Shown: positions 32,043 through 38,170 of the stretch, piece by piece
How positions within the stretch are numbered: position 1 is the stretch's first letter
Layout: each line of letters opens with the position of its first letter
IMG/VR virus record: IMGVR_UViG_3300021197_000871
Span: 1 to 38,170 of that record
Reading direction: 5' to 3' (one strand)
Length of the DNA stretch: 38,170 nucleotides
DNA from: a virus
Notes under the pieces: model-generated
Told to the model about the DNA's origin: nothing
Database searches by the model: none
Seen by the model: the letters and a program-made list of their open reading frames with translations, nothing else
Program-made: the position numbers and the translations under genes

Positions 32043-32794
32043 TAGAAGGAGTGTTCAGATTGTCTTTCTGCTTGCTCCGTAGCAGCAAAGGATGTTACTT
32101 GCTGATCCCTGAGGTTCACGCCAATCAAGCTGGCGATCTCAGCAACAAGCTCCATGGTGTAGTGTTCTGGCAACTCAAAGTCTCTGCTGGTAGACGAGTT
32201 GTATGTGTCTACGACTCCCGAAGCCACACCAAACGTAGGTGGATCATCAGATCGAGTGGTGCCGTTTGTCTGCACACTCTGTGGGATCTTGTAGTACCTG
32301 AGCTTGATCTTCTTGATCGTCTCTGGGAACACTTCAATATCCTGAGTTACCAAGGCTACAGGAAACGATTCTGTCGGCGCATTGAGAGTGCTCGACAGAA
32401 TGCGTTCAATCTTCTCTTCATCGTAGCAGATCTCAGCCACCGTGCGGGTGGTCTGCCCAAACAGCAGACTACCAGCAGTAGAGATGCTAATAAACCTAGC
32501 AAAGTCATCTGGCCTGAGGAATACCCCCTCTGCAGTTTGATCTCTGTCTAGCGACTTAGCGAACACAGCGAGATCCTCATGGATCTGCTTGAACTTAGAC
32601 TTGTCTCTGCCTTGCCCGAAGCCTGCTCTATCAAGACGGCTCCCATGCTTCAGACTATCAAAGAGCCTGTTGAAGATCCTCAGTTGAGCTACTTGAGCAA
32701 AGCGGTTAAATTCGTCCACAGTGACGAAGCCCTGCTGGTCCTTGTTTACCAAGTCCTTTAGGGTGTTGTAGACTACGTTTACACTTGCTGGCAT
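32042..32794 (-). CDS. Head-tail adaptor-like virion protein, 250 aa
   Basis: The start is the ATG at 32794 (MPASVNVVYNTLKDLVNKDQ). A longer frame could begin at a TTG at 32809, but that TTG lies inside the promoter/terminator sequence. The N-terminal 'NVVYNTLKDLVNKDQQGFVT' and 'VDEFNRFAQVAQLRIFNRLF' pattern recurs in adaptor genes of crAss-like and other Bacteroidota phages, from memory. The rest is mixed alpha/beta with a flexible middle (NGTTRSDDPPTFGVASG) and a helical end. It lies directly upstream of the second adaptor and the nozzle protein, which supports a connector role. A strong terminator plus a TATATTTG box precedes it, so it opens a new transcription unit. Confidence 0.65.
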   Translation of the reverse strand: MPASVNVVYNTLKDLVNKDQQGFVTVDEFNRFAQVAQLRIFNRLFDSLKHGSRLDRAGFGQGRDKSKFKQIHEDLAVFAKSLDRDQTAEGVFLRPDDFARFISISTAGSLLFGQTTRTVAEICYDEEKIERILSSTLNAPTESFPVALVTQDIEVFPETIKKIKLRYYKIPQSVQTNGTTRSDDPPTFGVASGVVDTYNSSTSRDFELPEHYTMELVAEIASLIGVNLRDQQVTSFAATEQAERQSEHSF

Positions 32795-32798
32795 ACCG

Positions 32799-32806
32799 CA
32801 AATATA
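32799..32806 (-). promoter_or_regulatory. Bacteroidota-type -7 promoter box (TATATTTG) abutting a terminator
   Basis: TATATTTG on the minus strand ends 4 bases before the ATG at 32794. Its 5' end overlaps the T-tract of the preceding terminator. Transcription would begin at or next to the start codon, giving a leaderless message for the adaptor-nozzle unit. Confidence 0.65.
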
Positions 32807-32839
32807 CAAAAAGAAAAAGCCCCCTTAAATGGAGGCTTT
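32805..32839 (-). terminator. Rho-independent terminator before the adaptor-nozzle unit
   Basis: On the minus strand AAAGCCTCC (32839-32831) pairs with GGGGGCTTT (32824-32816) as a 9-bp stem including one G-U pair, with loop ATTTAA. It is followed at once by TTCTTTTTGT. This is a textbook intrinsic terminator for the 276-residue gene upstream, which ends at 32862. Confidence 0.85.
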
Positions 32840-32861
32840 CTCAGTGTATAGTGTACGTCTA

Positions 32862-33692
32862 TTAGAGCTGACGTTTGATTTCGTTAAGAACGACTGAACC
32901 AGTTTCTGTCATGCACCAGCGGCCAAAGACCTCCATTGGGTCTTGCCCCACAGGAATGGCCAAGATGTGGCCTTTGTTGTCCACCCACTTCATGTGACCT
33001 TTATCGTGCATAATGACACCTGATGACATAGCCTTCTTAACAATCGCTTTTGTCTCAATGACTGGGTTGTCAAACGCCTCAATAAACCCTCCAGGGCTTT
33101 GCTTGGCATATTGGATCAAGTCGTGCTTGATTTCGTCTACTGGTCGATCTGTATCGATTGCATAGGCTGTAGCTACGGTCAAGATTTCTGTCAAAGGCTT
33201 TTGGCGAATCAAAGCCAAAGCGTCGATCACCTGATACTCTTTCTTCAAATCCACAGCAGCATCTCTCGACAAGTCTACTTTTCTAAAGATCTGACCTCCA
33301 TTTGCCTGATTCAAAGGGTGCATATCCATGAACCTCTTCAAGTTAGGTTGATTACGACGAACCCACAAACGACCATTCTCAAAGATGATGGGTTGTTTCA
33401 TGGGTTTGGAGGTTTGCTCCTCCACGTAGATGCTGTCTTCTTTTGGGATGTATCGAATTGCACGAATAGAGTCTGTCTCTTCGTCGTACACTGAGACTGG
33501 TCCCGCCTTCATGAGGAAGAACATGCCATTATTGCTGGTCAACTCGTACTCGTGGTGAGTTGGGCCTGATGGCTGGTATTCCTTAAAGATCTCTTTCTTC
33601 TGCTGCTTTGGTGCAGCGGGTGCTGCTTGTACGGGCGCAGCTGCCTCTACGGTTTTTTTGGCGGGCCGTCCGCGCTTTGCTGTAGTAGCCAT
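32862..33692 (-). CDS. Head-region hypothetical protein with AT-hook-like N-terminus, 276 aa
   Basis: The start is the ATG at 33692 (MATTAKRGRPAKKTVEAAAP). The upstream in-frame extension reads through AT-rich leader sequence. KRGRPAKK is an AT-hook-like core followed by an Ala/Pro-rich linker, so the N-terminus may bind DNA. The folded part (about 45-276) has strands such as GMFFLMKAGPVSVYDEE and IIFENGRLWVRRNQPN, then helices. It lies between capsid and connector genes and has its own candidate promoter (33715-33722) and terminator, which may let it be expressed separately. It could be a capsid-internal or DNA-organising protein; that is inference. The family is unknown to me. Confidence 0.65.
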   Translation of the reverse strand: MATTAKRGRPAKKTVEAAAPVQAAPAAPKQQKKEIFKEYQPSGPTHHEYELTSNNGMFFLMKAGPVSVYDEETDSIRAIRYIPKEDSIYVEEQTSKPMKQPIIFENGRLWVRRNQPNLKRFMDMHPLNQANGGQIFRKVDLSRDAAVDLKKEYQVIDALALIRQKPLTEILTVATAYAIDTDRPVDEIKHDLIQYAKQSPGGFIEAFDNPVIETKAIVKKAMSSGVIMHDKGHMKWVDNKGHILAIPVGQDPMEVFGRWCMTETGSVVLNEIKRQL

Positions 33693-33714
33693 TAAAGTAA
33701 AATTAGAATTGAAA

Positions 33715-33722
33715 CAAAAGTA
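33715..33722 (-). promoter_or_regulatory. Candidate -7 promoter box (TACTTTTG)
   Basis: TACTTTTG on the minus strand fits TAnnTTTG. It lies 22 bases before the ATG at 33692, just after the hairpin at 33731-33754, repeating the terminator-then-promoter arrangement seen at 32799-32839. The match is looser than the TATATTTG boxes. Confidence 0.5.
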
Positions 33723-33754
33723 GTAAAAGAGAGGGGAGGTCATTCTCCCCCCTC
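33723..33754 (-). terminator. Terminator-like hairpin after the 116-residue gene
   Basis: GAGGGG (33754-33749) and CCCCTC (33736-33731) on the minus strand form a GC-rich 6-bp stem with a 12-base loop, followed by TCTTTTAC. It lies 16 bases after the stop of the 116-residue gene and before the candidate promoter of the next gene, which fits an intrinsic terminator with a modest T-tract. Confidence 0.65.
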
Positions 33755-33769
33755 AGTTACCGATACAGA

Positions 33770-34120
33770 TTATGCAGTAGTCAGTGTAGCTCCGTCAAAA
33801 GACAAAACTACCCAGCCATCTGGGGTCCACATCAGCTCCACTCTTTCAGCAGCAGCGTCCAACAGAATTGTGTTGAACTCCCCAGCCCTTGGAGTAGTGA
33901 TGGTGATTGTGCTTTTGTTTGAACCACTACCAGCAACCATGTAAAGCTTCATGATTTGACCAGGGATTGTGCCATCCGCCAACGTTGGAGTAACGGCGCC
34001 GCCACTACCCTGGTTAAAGTTGTTAATGCTTGTGGTAATGTCGATGTTGGATGCGTCAGCGTTAGATCTTGTAACAGCAGCCTTATCGAGAAAAACAGGG
34101 AATACTCTTTCTTGTGCCAT
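33770..34120 (-). CDS. Small head-region protein, possible capsid decoration, 116 aa
   Basis: The start is the ATG at 34120 (MAQERVFPVFLDKAAVTRSN); an in-frame ATG further upstream lies in the intergenic hairpin region. The product is beta-rich and Ser/Thr/Gly-rich (TITITTPRAGEFNTILLDAA, then ELMWTPDGWVVLSFDG), with no membrane segment. It is encoded directly downstream of the major capsid gene and bounded by hairpins on both sides. That position and composition suit a capsid decoration or fibre-tip protein. It resembles, in style only, the 104-residue protein at 36742-37056. The family is not recognised. Confidence 0.6.
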   Translation of the reverse strand: MAQERVFPVFLDKAAVTRSNADASNIDITTSINNFNQGSGGAVTPTLADGTIPGQIMKLYMVAGSGSNKSTITITTPRAGEFNTILLDAAAERVELMWTPDGWVVLSFDGATLTTA

Positions 34121-34143
34121 AATTAAAAAGATTATGAAGTTTA

Positions 34144-34169
34144 GGAGGGAGCACCGAAGCACCCCCTCC
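34144..34169 (-). terminator. Stable UUCG-capped hairpin after the capsid gene
   Basis: On the minus strand an 11-bp stem (three G-U pairs included) closes a TTCG tetraloop: GGAGGGGGTGC, TTCG, GTGCTCCCTCC. It lies 15 bases after the capsid stop. The nearest T-run (CTTTTT) is about 15 bases further on. It may be a partial terminator or a 3'-end stabiliser that sets a high capsid-to-downstream ratio. Confidence 0.7.
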
Positions 34170-34184
34170 GTCTCTTCAGGTTAA

Positions 34185-35600
34185 TTAGGCAGTCAAGTTG
34201 TTACCCTTCAACACAACGTGCTGGTTTGCAGCACGCACGCAGAGGTTGCACTCTGAACGGTAGTGGAACTTAGCCAAGTCCTCACCGTTGGTAGCGTATC
34301 CGAGGACACCACCGCCTTCAACCCAGTGCTCCATCTCTCTGCTGTAGTTGCCTGCAGCCTTGTAGTTCATCTCCAATGATGGGTTAGAACCGCCAGACTT
34401 AGGATCAACCACAGATCCGAGAGGAATCAAAGCACCCTGGTAGCTAGTGTGACCAGCAGCGTAGTCAGAGTTCAACAGCTTCCAGTCGTGCTTGTGGAAG
34501 GTGTAACCACCACGAGTGAATGACTTAAAGCCGAGGTTAACAGCCATGTCAGAGTCGTTGTTGAATGCACCGAACTGACCTGGCAAACCAGCAGTCACCT
34601 GAGTGGCGATACCAGAAGCGAGCAAGTCGTCCACAGCCAAAGAAGTACCTCTGTCAGTGTACATAGCGTACTCTGCAGGAGCTCCCTCCTTATCCAACAA
34701 GATCAAGATGCTGTCGAGGTCATCCATGGTGTCGAAGTTCTGGTCAGCTGGAGTGGTAGAGACGATGCCTCTGTTCTCCACAGCCTGGAAGTAACCTTCG
34801 GAACCAGTGACTGATCCTCCTGTGCCAGTGTTGATGGCAGTAGCGCCAGCCTCAGGGGCACCAGAAGCAGACTTGATCTGACCGAACACGAGCATGGCCT
34901 CACGAGAGTTCATGAACTTTCTACGAGCGTCCATCTCACCCTTGAGGTACCACATGTTTTGACCGTTCACGTTCAACCAACCGATGTTGGTGGCCTGTGA
35001 TCCGTTCACATGGAAGGTTTCCTTGCTGATGATATATGGGTTCTTGCGAAGCACCAAGTCCATCTCGAACGGCTTGGCTGGCTGACCAGTTCCCTGACCA
35101 TAAGCGTTACCGATTACGACAACATCAACACCAGATTCGGCCACAACAGCGACTTGATCCATTCTAGTAGTTGTGAACGTATCAGTGTCGCCAGCACCGA
35201 CAGAAGAAGACACGATCAATCGCTGGTTTCCAGGAGTCAAGATGACGTCATTCAACTGAACGACATCCTCAGCGGCAGTTCCAGTAACACTGACGTCGAG
35301 TCCGTGACCGTCAATGATGGTGACAACACCAGTATCAGCAATGTTGCAAGTGAACTTTCTGTTCATGCGACCTTCTTCGTACCAGTGGATTTCGTCTGCT
35401 TGACCCGCAGACTTCTTCGCGCCAGTCACGTCGAGGAGACCAGTGATACCCTGGTCGCCGAAAGTTTGGATGTACAAGTCGCGTACATCAGGTTTTGTTG
35501 GGTCAATCAATGTACCCAACGAAGTGTAGTTGCTTGGAGTCGCATCGAATCTTTTTGGTCCGATGTTGGTTGCTCCAGCATTTGGTTTGCTAAAAGCCAT
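34185..35600 (-). CDS. Major capsid protein, 471 aa
   Basis: The length, position after a scaffold-like gene and composition fit an HK97-fold major capsid protein. An N-terminal arm (MAFSKPNAGATNIGPKRFDA) leads to TFGDQGITGLLDV and DEIHWYEEGRMNRKF, then a long beta-rich body. The body includes an insertion-like segment near 80-160 that is Val/Thr/Asp-rich, and an axial-domain-like region (DDLDSILILLDKEGAPAEYA, then GQFGAFNNDSDMAVNLGFKS). The end is well ordered (RSECNLCVRAANQHVVLKGN). A stable hairpin follows the gene. No other protein in the window is as good a capsid candidate. The fold itself is inferred, and similarity to crAss-like capsids should be tested. Confidence 0.75.
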   Translation of the reverse strand: MAFSKPNAGATNIGPKRFDATPSNYTSLGTLIDPTKPDVRDLYIQTFGDQGITGLLDVTGAKKSAGQADEIHWYEEGRMNRKFTCNIADTGVVTIIDGHGLDVSVTGTAAEDVVQLNDVILTPGNQRLIVSSSVGAGDTDTFTTTRMDQVAVVAESGVDVVVIGNAYGQGTGQPAKPFEMDLVLRKNPYIISKETFHVNGSQATNIGWLNVNGQNMWYLKGEMDARRKFMNSREAMLVFGQIKSASGAPEAGATAINTGTGGSVTGSEGYFQAVENRGIVSTTPADQNFDTMDDLDSILILLDKEGAPAEYAMYTDRGTSLAVDDLLASGIATQVTAGLPGQFGAFNNDSDMAVNLGFKSFTRGGYTFHKHDWKLLNSDYAAGHTSYQGALIPLGSVVDPKSGGSNPSLEMNYKAAGNYSREMEHWVEGGGVLGYATNGEDLAKFHYRSECNLCVRAANQHVVLKGNNLTA

Positions 35601-35626
35601 AATAGTTTCTTTTTAAGAGTTATTTG

Positions 35627-36718
35627 TTAAGAAGTTGAACCAAACCCTCTGTTGAGGCCCAGGGCGTTCCTGAGCTGATCAGCAAGAGGACTTGCTTCGG
35701 CTTGTCCAGATCCTTGATTCGGGCTACTGGCATTTACGTTAGCCGCCTGATTCACAATGCCTCTTTGACCGTCAGCCATGCCCTGCTTATATACAGATTG
35801 CACGATGCTTTCCATGTTGTCAATGACAGCTCTGTGAGTATTTAGCTTATCGTAGTCCCAGTTCCCATCCTCCTGAACGTAAGGATCGAAGAACTCGTCA
35901 AGGCGAGAGTTCTTCTCCACCAACTCTCCGCGATACCTGTCATTCAATCCGAAAGTGAATGAACGCCCGTTTCCAAGGTCAAATTCGACCCCGTCGAGGT
36001 TCTCAGTTTCTGACTGCATGGCACTGTACCACTGATCGTCAAATGGAGACTCAATCTCTTCGCTCTGCTGCACTTCTGGAGCCTGATACTTCTGACGAAG
36101 CTCGTTGATTCCATTACGCGCCTGCGTAGCGTCCATCTTGAGTTGCAACTGCGAGAGTTTCACCTCATCCTCTGTGTGCAGATTCGGGTCGAGCTTGTAC
36201 TTGCTGCCAAGCAGCATTTGGATCTCCTCTACATTCAGGTCTGGGTAATCACGAGCCATTTGAAATTTGATGGCTGTAGTGTCATCCATGTTTTCTGGAT
36301 TCAACTGCTGATACACAAACCAGTCTTGAGGAGATCGTCCTGTCTCTTCGACAAACTCAGCAATCACTGAAAGTCGTTCGTCAAGCTCTCTCTCTTGTTG
36401 CTCCTGCGGAGTAAGCGCGTCGAAAGAAGTAAGCTCTCTACCCAGCCTATCACTTAGGTAATTTAGTACTTCTGCCTCCAGCTCGTCCGTAGGATTATCT
36501 TGTAAGTCTACTCTGTAGTTTTCTTCGTAACCTGACGTTTCAGGCTCGGTTTGTTCTTGAGGCTGTTCTGTAGTGGGTTGCTCAATAGTTTGCGGTTCAG
36601 GTGTTTGTTCCTGAACCTGCTCTTGTTGCGCTTGCTCTACAGTAGCGTCGTCGATAAAAGAAATTCCAGAGGTCTCTTCTACTTGAGCCTCTGGAGTCAT
36701 TGGTTCTTGATTCTCCAT
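35627..36718 (-). CDS. Putative scaffolding protein, 363 aa
   Basis: The N-terminal 75 residues are a Glu/Gln/Pro/Thr low-complexity segment (QAQQEQVQEQTPEPQTIEQP), followed by acidic helices (DELEAEVLNYLSDRLGREL, then QQERELDERLSVIAEFVEE). The C-terminus is Ala/Asn/Ser/Gln-rich and ends in a basic-aromatic patch (LGLNRGFGSTS). Acidic, helical and disordered-ended proteins encoded immediately before the capsid gene are usually scaffolds that guide procapsid assembly. It starts 26 bases from the capsid gene on the same strand and has no membrane segment. I saw no protease motif. The role comes from position and composition, not from a family match. Confidence 0.65.
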   Translation of the reverse strand: MENQEPMTPEAQVEETSGISFIDDATVEQAQQEQVQEQTPEPQTIEQPTTEQPQEQTEPETSGYEENYRVDLQDNPTDELEAEVLNYLSDRLGRELTSFDALTPQEQQERELDERLSVIAEFVEETGRSPQDWFVYQQLNPENMDDTTAIKFQMARDYPDLNVEEIQMLLGSKYKLDPNLHTEDEVKLSQLQLKMDATQARNGINELRQKYQAPEVQQSEEIESPFDDQWYSAMQSETENLDGVEFDLGNGRSFTFGLNDRYRGELVEKNSRLDEFFDPYVQEDGNWDYDKLNTHRAVIDNMESIVQSVYKQGMADGQRGIVNQAANVNASSPNQGSGQAEASPLADQLRNALGLNRGFGSTS

Positions 36719-36741
36719 AAATTAAATTTTGATTTCTATTC

Positions 36742-37056
36742 TTAGACTCCCACGTAAGCGATCACTGAGCCGCTTGTCAGGCTGAGTGATGTCCACTTAC
36801 CGTAGATGGTGACTCCACGTGGAAAGACCTGAGCGTTTCCGAGCGTCTCACCATTGGTGCCAGCTCCTCCAGCAACCGTGTTGAAAGATTGAGCTGAGTC
36901 CTTCGCAACCAATGCGGTGAACTGAGTCTCTTCCAGCATGGTGATTGCCGTGATGAGCTTGTTTGTTGGCGGCGTGATGGTGGTCGCGGCAGTCTTGAGG
37001 TAGATAGACCCAAACTGGCCGAACGTCATCGCGTCGATTGATCCTGGATATGGCAT
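36742..37056 (-). CDS. Small structural protein, 104 aa
   Basis: The product is beta-rich: FGQFGSIYLKTAATTITPPT, then LITAITMLEETQFTALV, and a characteristic end FPRGVTIYGKWTSLSLTSGS, VIAYVG. Small proteins with a 'P-x-G-x-T-I-Y-G-x-W-T-S-x-x-x-x-x-G' ending are frequent in marine phage head gene clusters, from memory and without a search. They may be decoration or head-tail proteins. It precedes the scaffold gene by 23 bases. A TATATTTG box lies 14 bases before its ATG, so this gene may begin a capsid-module transcript. Confidence 0.65.
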   Translation of the reverse strand: MPYPGSIDAMTFGQFGSIYLKTAATTITPPTNKLITAITMLEETQFTALVAKDSAQSFNTVAGGAGTNGETLGNAQVFPRGVTIYGKWTSLSLTSGSVIAYVGV

Positions 37057-37070
37057 TACTTTGTTTTTTG

Positions 37071-37078
37071 CAAATATA
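37071..37078 (-). promoter_or_regulatory. Bacteroidota-type -7 promoter box (TATATTTG)
   Basis: TATATTTG on the minus strand ends 14 bases before the ATG at 37056, in the 30-base gap after the DUF5872-like gene. It would drive the 104-residue, scaffold and capsid genes with a leader of about 7-10 bases. No clear -33 element is visible. Confidence 0.6.
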
Positions 37079-37086
37079 GAACTTAT

Positions 37087-37347
37087 TTACTTCCTGTACT
37101 TTGCGACCTTTTTCTTCTTTCGGTACCTAGATACACGCCCTTTCTCTTTCTTTTCCTTCCTGGCTCTAGCTTTCTCCGAAGCAGTAAGCTCTGAGGCTGT
37201 TACTGGAGTCTTGCTTGAGATTCTCTTTGTAGGACGAAATGTTCTATCACCTTTGGAGTAGTCCTTGTCTCCTGACAAAGTGCGCCAGTCCTCTTTGAAC
37301 CAGCGCTTCAGGTTTAGACCCGCTTGTGTCTTCCTGACCTTAGGCAT
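37087..37347 (-). CDS. Small basic DUF5872-like protein, 86 aa
   Basis: The product is very basic, with a Lys/Arg-rich second half (SEKARARKEKKEKGRVSRYR, then KKKKVAKYRK). Its N-terminal core, 'LNLKRWFKEDWRTL', carries the 'LKRWF-x-E-x-W' signature of the DUF5872 family, which from memory occurs in phages and also in large algal viruses. It should bind nucleic acid, and packaging or genome condensation is plausible. Its ATG overlaps the stop of the 57-residue gene upstream (TAATG at 37345-37349). The family assignment is from memory of the motif and should be searched. Confidence 0.65.
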   Translation of the reverse strand: MPKVRKTQAGLNLKRWFKEDWRTLSGDKDYSKGDRTFRPTKRISSKTPVTASELTASEKARARKEKKEKGRVSRYRKKKKVAKYRK

Positions 37348-37520
37348 TACTTCTTGCTTTTATTGCCCCAGTTCTTCGCACCCACCTTGCGGCACTTGGC
37401 CAGCGCTCCAGAAGCGTAGGCGGAAGGCCAGACACTGTACCTGCTTTTTACTTTAGAGTAACAAGCATCCTTTACAGCACCTCCTTTCTTATACTTTTTT
37501 ACCGCTTTCATCTTAGCCAT
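37347..37520 (-). CDS. Small basic Cys-containing protein, 57 aa
   Basis: The frame runs from the ATG at 37520 (MAKMKAVKKYKKGGAVKDAC) to the TAA at 37347-37349. Further on it reads SRYSVWPSAYASGALAKCRK and ends VGAKNWGNKSKK. I recall this 'CYSKVKxRYxVWPSAYASGALxKCRxVGAxxWGNKSK' pattern in small proteins of both marine phages and large eukaryotic algal viruses. It has two cysteines and is Lys-rich, so it may bind DNA or metal. It overlaps the upstream gene by 8 bases and the DUF5872-like gene by 3. The function is unknown. Confidence 0.7.
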   Translation of the reverse strand: MAKMKAVKKYKKGGAVKDACYSKVKSRYSVWPSAYASGALAKCRKVGAKNWGNKSKK

Positions 37521-37698
37521 GCTTAGCGAGTTTGAATGAGGCCTTCGCTACGGCACCAGGATGTGGTTTGTAGTCTCCTTCCATGAGGTAGTAACGACCA
37601 GACTCTTCCATCCAGTGGTAGCCCTTGGGAGGGGCTACCCCTACACTTTTCTTTGATACTGTGAGCTTACCGCCCTTCTTGTATTTGATAGGCTTCAT
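37513..37698 (-). CDS. Small basic protein with GYHWM motif, 61 aa
   Basis: I start this at the ATG at 37698 (MKPIKYKKGGKLTVSKKSVG), which overlaps the previous stop as TAATG. A longer frame from 37710 adds only four residues from inside the upstream gene. The middle reads PPKGYHWMEESGRYYLMEGD and then YKPHPGAVAKASFKLAKHG. It shares the 'YKKGGK/A' opening with the 57-residue neighbour, which hints that both belong to a co-evolving set of small basic proteins. It has no membrane segment. The role is unknown; genome condensation or virion assembly is possible. Confidence 0.65.
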   Translation of the reverse strand: MKPIKYKKGGKLTVSKKSVGVAPPKGYHWMEESGRYYLMEGDYKPHPGAVAKASFKLAKHG

Positions 37699-37994
37699 TA
37701 GCAGTTCCACTTTCTCAGGGCAAGGGCCTTACGTGTAGGCTTGCCGTTTGGTTTCTTCATTGGGCCTTTTACGCCTTTCATTCTGGCGCAGAAGGACTTA
37801 CGTCGCTTAGCGGCCTTGCTACCAGATTTGAGCTTAGATGGCGGAGTGGTGACTGCGGTCTTGAGCTTACTGCCTGGGTTGGCTGCTCTGTACCTTTTCA
37901 CACCCTTCTCGGTAAGACCTCCAGATGCAGACTTATCCCCGCTCTTGACGGAGAACTTCTTGGGCATCTTTTGAGATCTTTTCTTGGCCTTCAT
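37698..37994 (-). CDS. Small basic DUF6321-like protein, 98 aa
   Basis: The product is highly basic with two cysteines. The conserved features are SASGGLTEKGVKRYRAANPG, 'RKSFCARMKGVKGPM' and the end GKPTRKALALRKWNC. Together these match my memory of DUF6321, found in phages and large algal viruses. It is probably a nucleic-acid-binding protein packaged with or acting on the genome. The ATG at 37994 lies 4 bases after a TATATTTG box. If that promoter is used, the ATG at 37967 (MPKKFSVKSG) would leave a normal short leader and may be the true start. Confidence 0.7.
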   Translation of the reverse strand: MKAKKRSQKMPKKFSVKSGDKSASGGLTEKGVKRYRAANPGSKLKTAVTTPPSKLKSGSKAAKRRKSFCARMKGVKGPMKKPNGKPTRKALALRKWNC

Positions 37995-37998
37995 AATG

Positions 37999-38006
37999 CA
38001 AATATA
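37999..38006 (-). promoter_or_regulatory. Bacteroidota-type -7 promoter box (TATATTTG)
   Basis: TATATTTG on the minus strand abuts the stop codon of the right-edge gene and ends 4 bases before the ATG at 37994. A second ATATTTG lies just upstream, overlapping that stop. It would drive the cluster of small basic protein genes. Confidence 0.6.
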
Positions 38007-38170
38007 TCAAATATTAGAAGAGTGCTCCATGAGGTTTCCGTAGCGCAGATCGTCAAGCTTGTCTTCGTCTGAAATGGAGGCGTCTCTATAGAAAGAAACT
38101 GGAGGCATGTTACCAGCTTTGGCCCACGTCAATGCACCCGATTCGGTTTCAAAGTATTCTTCAAAACCAA
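38007..38170 (-). CDS. Partial hypothetical protein (C-terminal 53 residues)
   Basis: A minus-strand frame enters from the right edge and ends in TGA at 38009-38007. The visible residues (EEYFETESGALTWAKAGNMP, then PVSFYRDASISDEDKLDDLR, then YGNLMEHSSNI) are acidic, with no membrane segment. In related layouts this slot can hold a portal or a small head protein, but the fragment is too short to decide. The promoter of the next gene begins directly at its stop. Confidence 0.6.
   Translation of the reverse strand, partial: GFEEYFETESGALTWAKAGNMPPVSFYRDASISDEDKLDDLRYGNLMEHSSNI

Noticed and set aside
32042-32809. TTG start at 32809 for the 250-residue adaptor
   Set aside because: The TTG lies inside the terminator T-tract/promoter box, while the ATG at 32794 starts a sensible N-terminus.
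35010-35630. 206-codon plus-strand frame opposite the capsid gene
   Set aside because: It is antisense to a well-supported capsid gene, low-complexity in its middle, has no neighbours on that strand, and is unlikely to be real.

Overview
This window is about 38 kb of a tailed double-stranded DNA phage that very probably infects a marine member of the Bacteroidota. The host inference rests on three things seen in the sequence. First, a secreted protein carries a type IX secretion (T9SS) C-terminal sorting domain, a system confined to Bacteroidota. Second, TATATTTG boxes, matching the Bacteroidota -7 promoter element TAnnTTTG, sit directly upstream of five late genes. Third, starts are AT-rich with little Shine-Dalgarno signal. 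There are no tail-sheath, tape-measure or baseplate genes. There is instead a short-tail style set of adaptor/stabilisation proteins and a 3094-residue internal virion protein, so a podovirus-like particle, possibly distantly related to crAss-like phages, is the best guess. Terminase, portal, DNA polymerase and any RNA polymerase are not in the window.

Layout. Positions 1-11427 (plus strand) form the early/replication half. A packed run of small unknown proteins includes a coiled-coil protein and an HTH protein. It is followed by a DnaA-domain-IV-like protein, a putative single-strand annealing protein, a membrane-anchored HTH protein, a RecE/Cas4-like exonuclease and an SSB-like protein ending in DLPF. 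Next come a DUF3310 protein, a VirE_N/AEP-like primase fused to a DnaB-type helicase, two PD-(D/E)XK nucleases, and class I ribonucleotide reductase (nrdB, nrdA). Genes overlap by 1-110 bases and are probably co-transcribed.

Positions 11424-38170 (minus strand) form the late half, reading right to left. A right-edge gene fragment is followed by a cluster of tiny basic proteins (DUF6321-like, DUF5872-like and two companions). Then come a small structural protein, a scaffold-like protein, the major capsid protein, two small head-region proteins, two adaptors, the 1429-residue stabilisation protein, three internal virion proteins (283, 362 and 3094 residues) and a holin-like protein. Last is a four-gene envelope module: T9SS cargo, outer-membrane barrel, single-TM coiled-coil protein, and a thioredoxin-fold protein whose CxxC is replaced by NSGN. 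Terminator-like hairpins separate the capsid and connector transcription units, and one abuts the next promoter directly.

The two halves converge with a 4-base overlap of stop codons at 11424-11427 and no visible terminator between them. There is no gene-free stretch longer than about 100 bases, and I saw no tRNA, CRISPR array, insertion sequence or integrase. The most unusual part is the envelope module at 11424-15251, which looks like a phage programme for remodelling or displaying proteins on the host outer surface late in infection.
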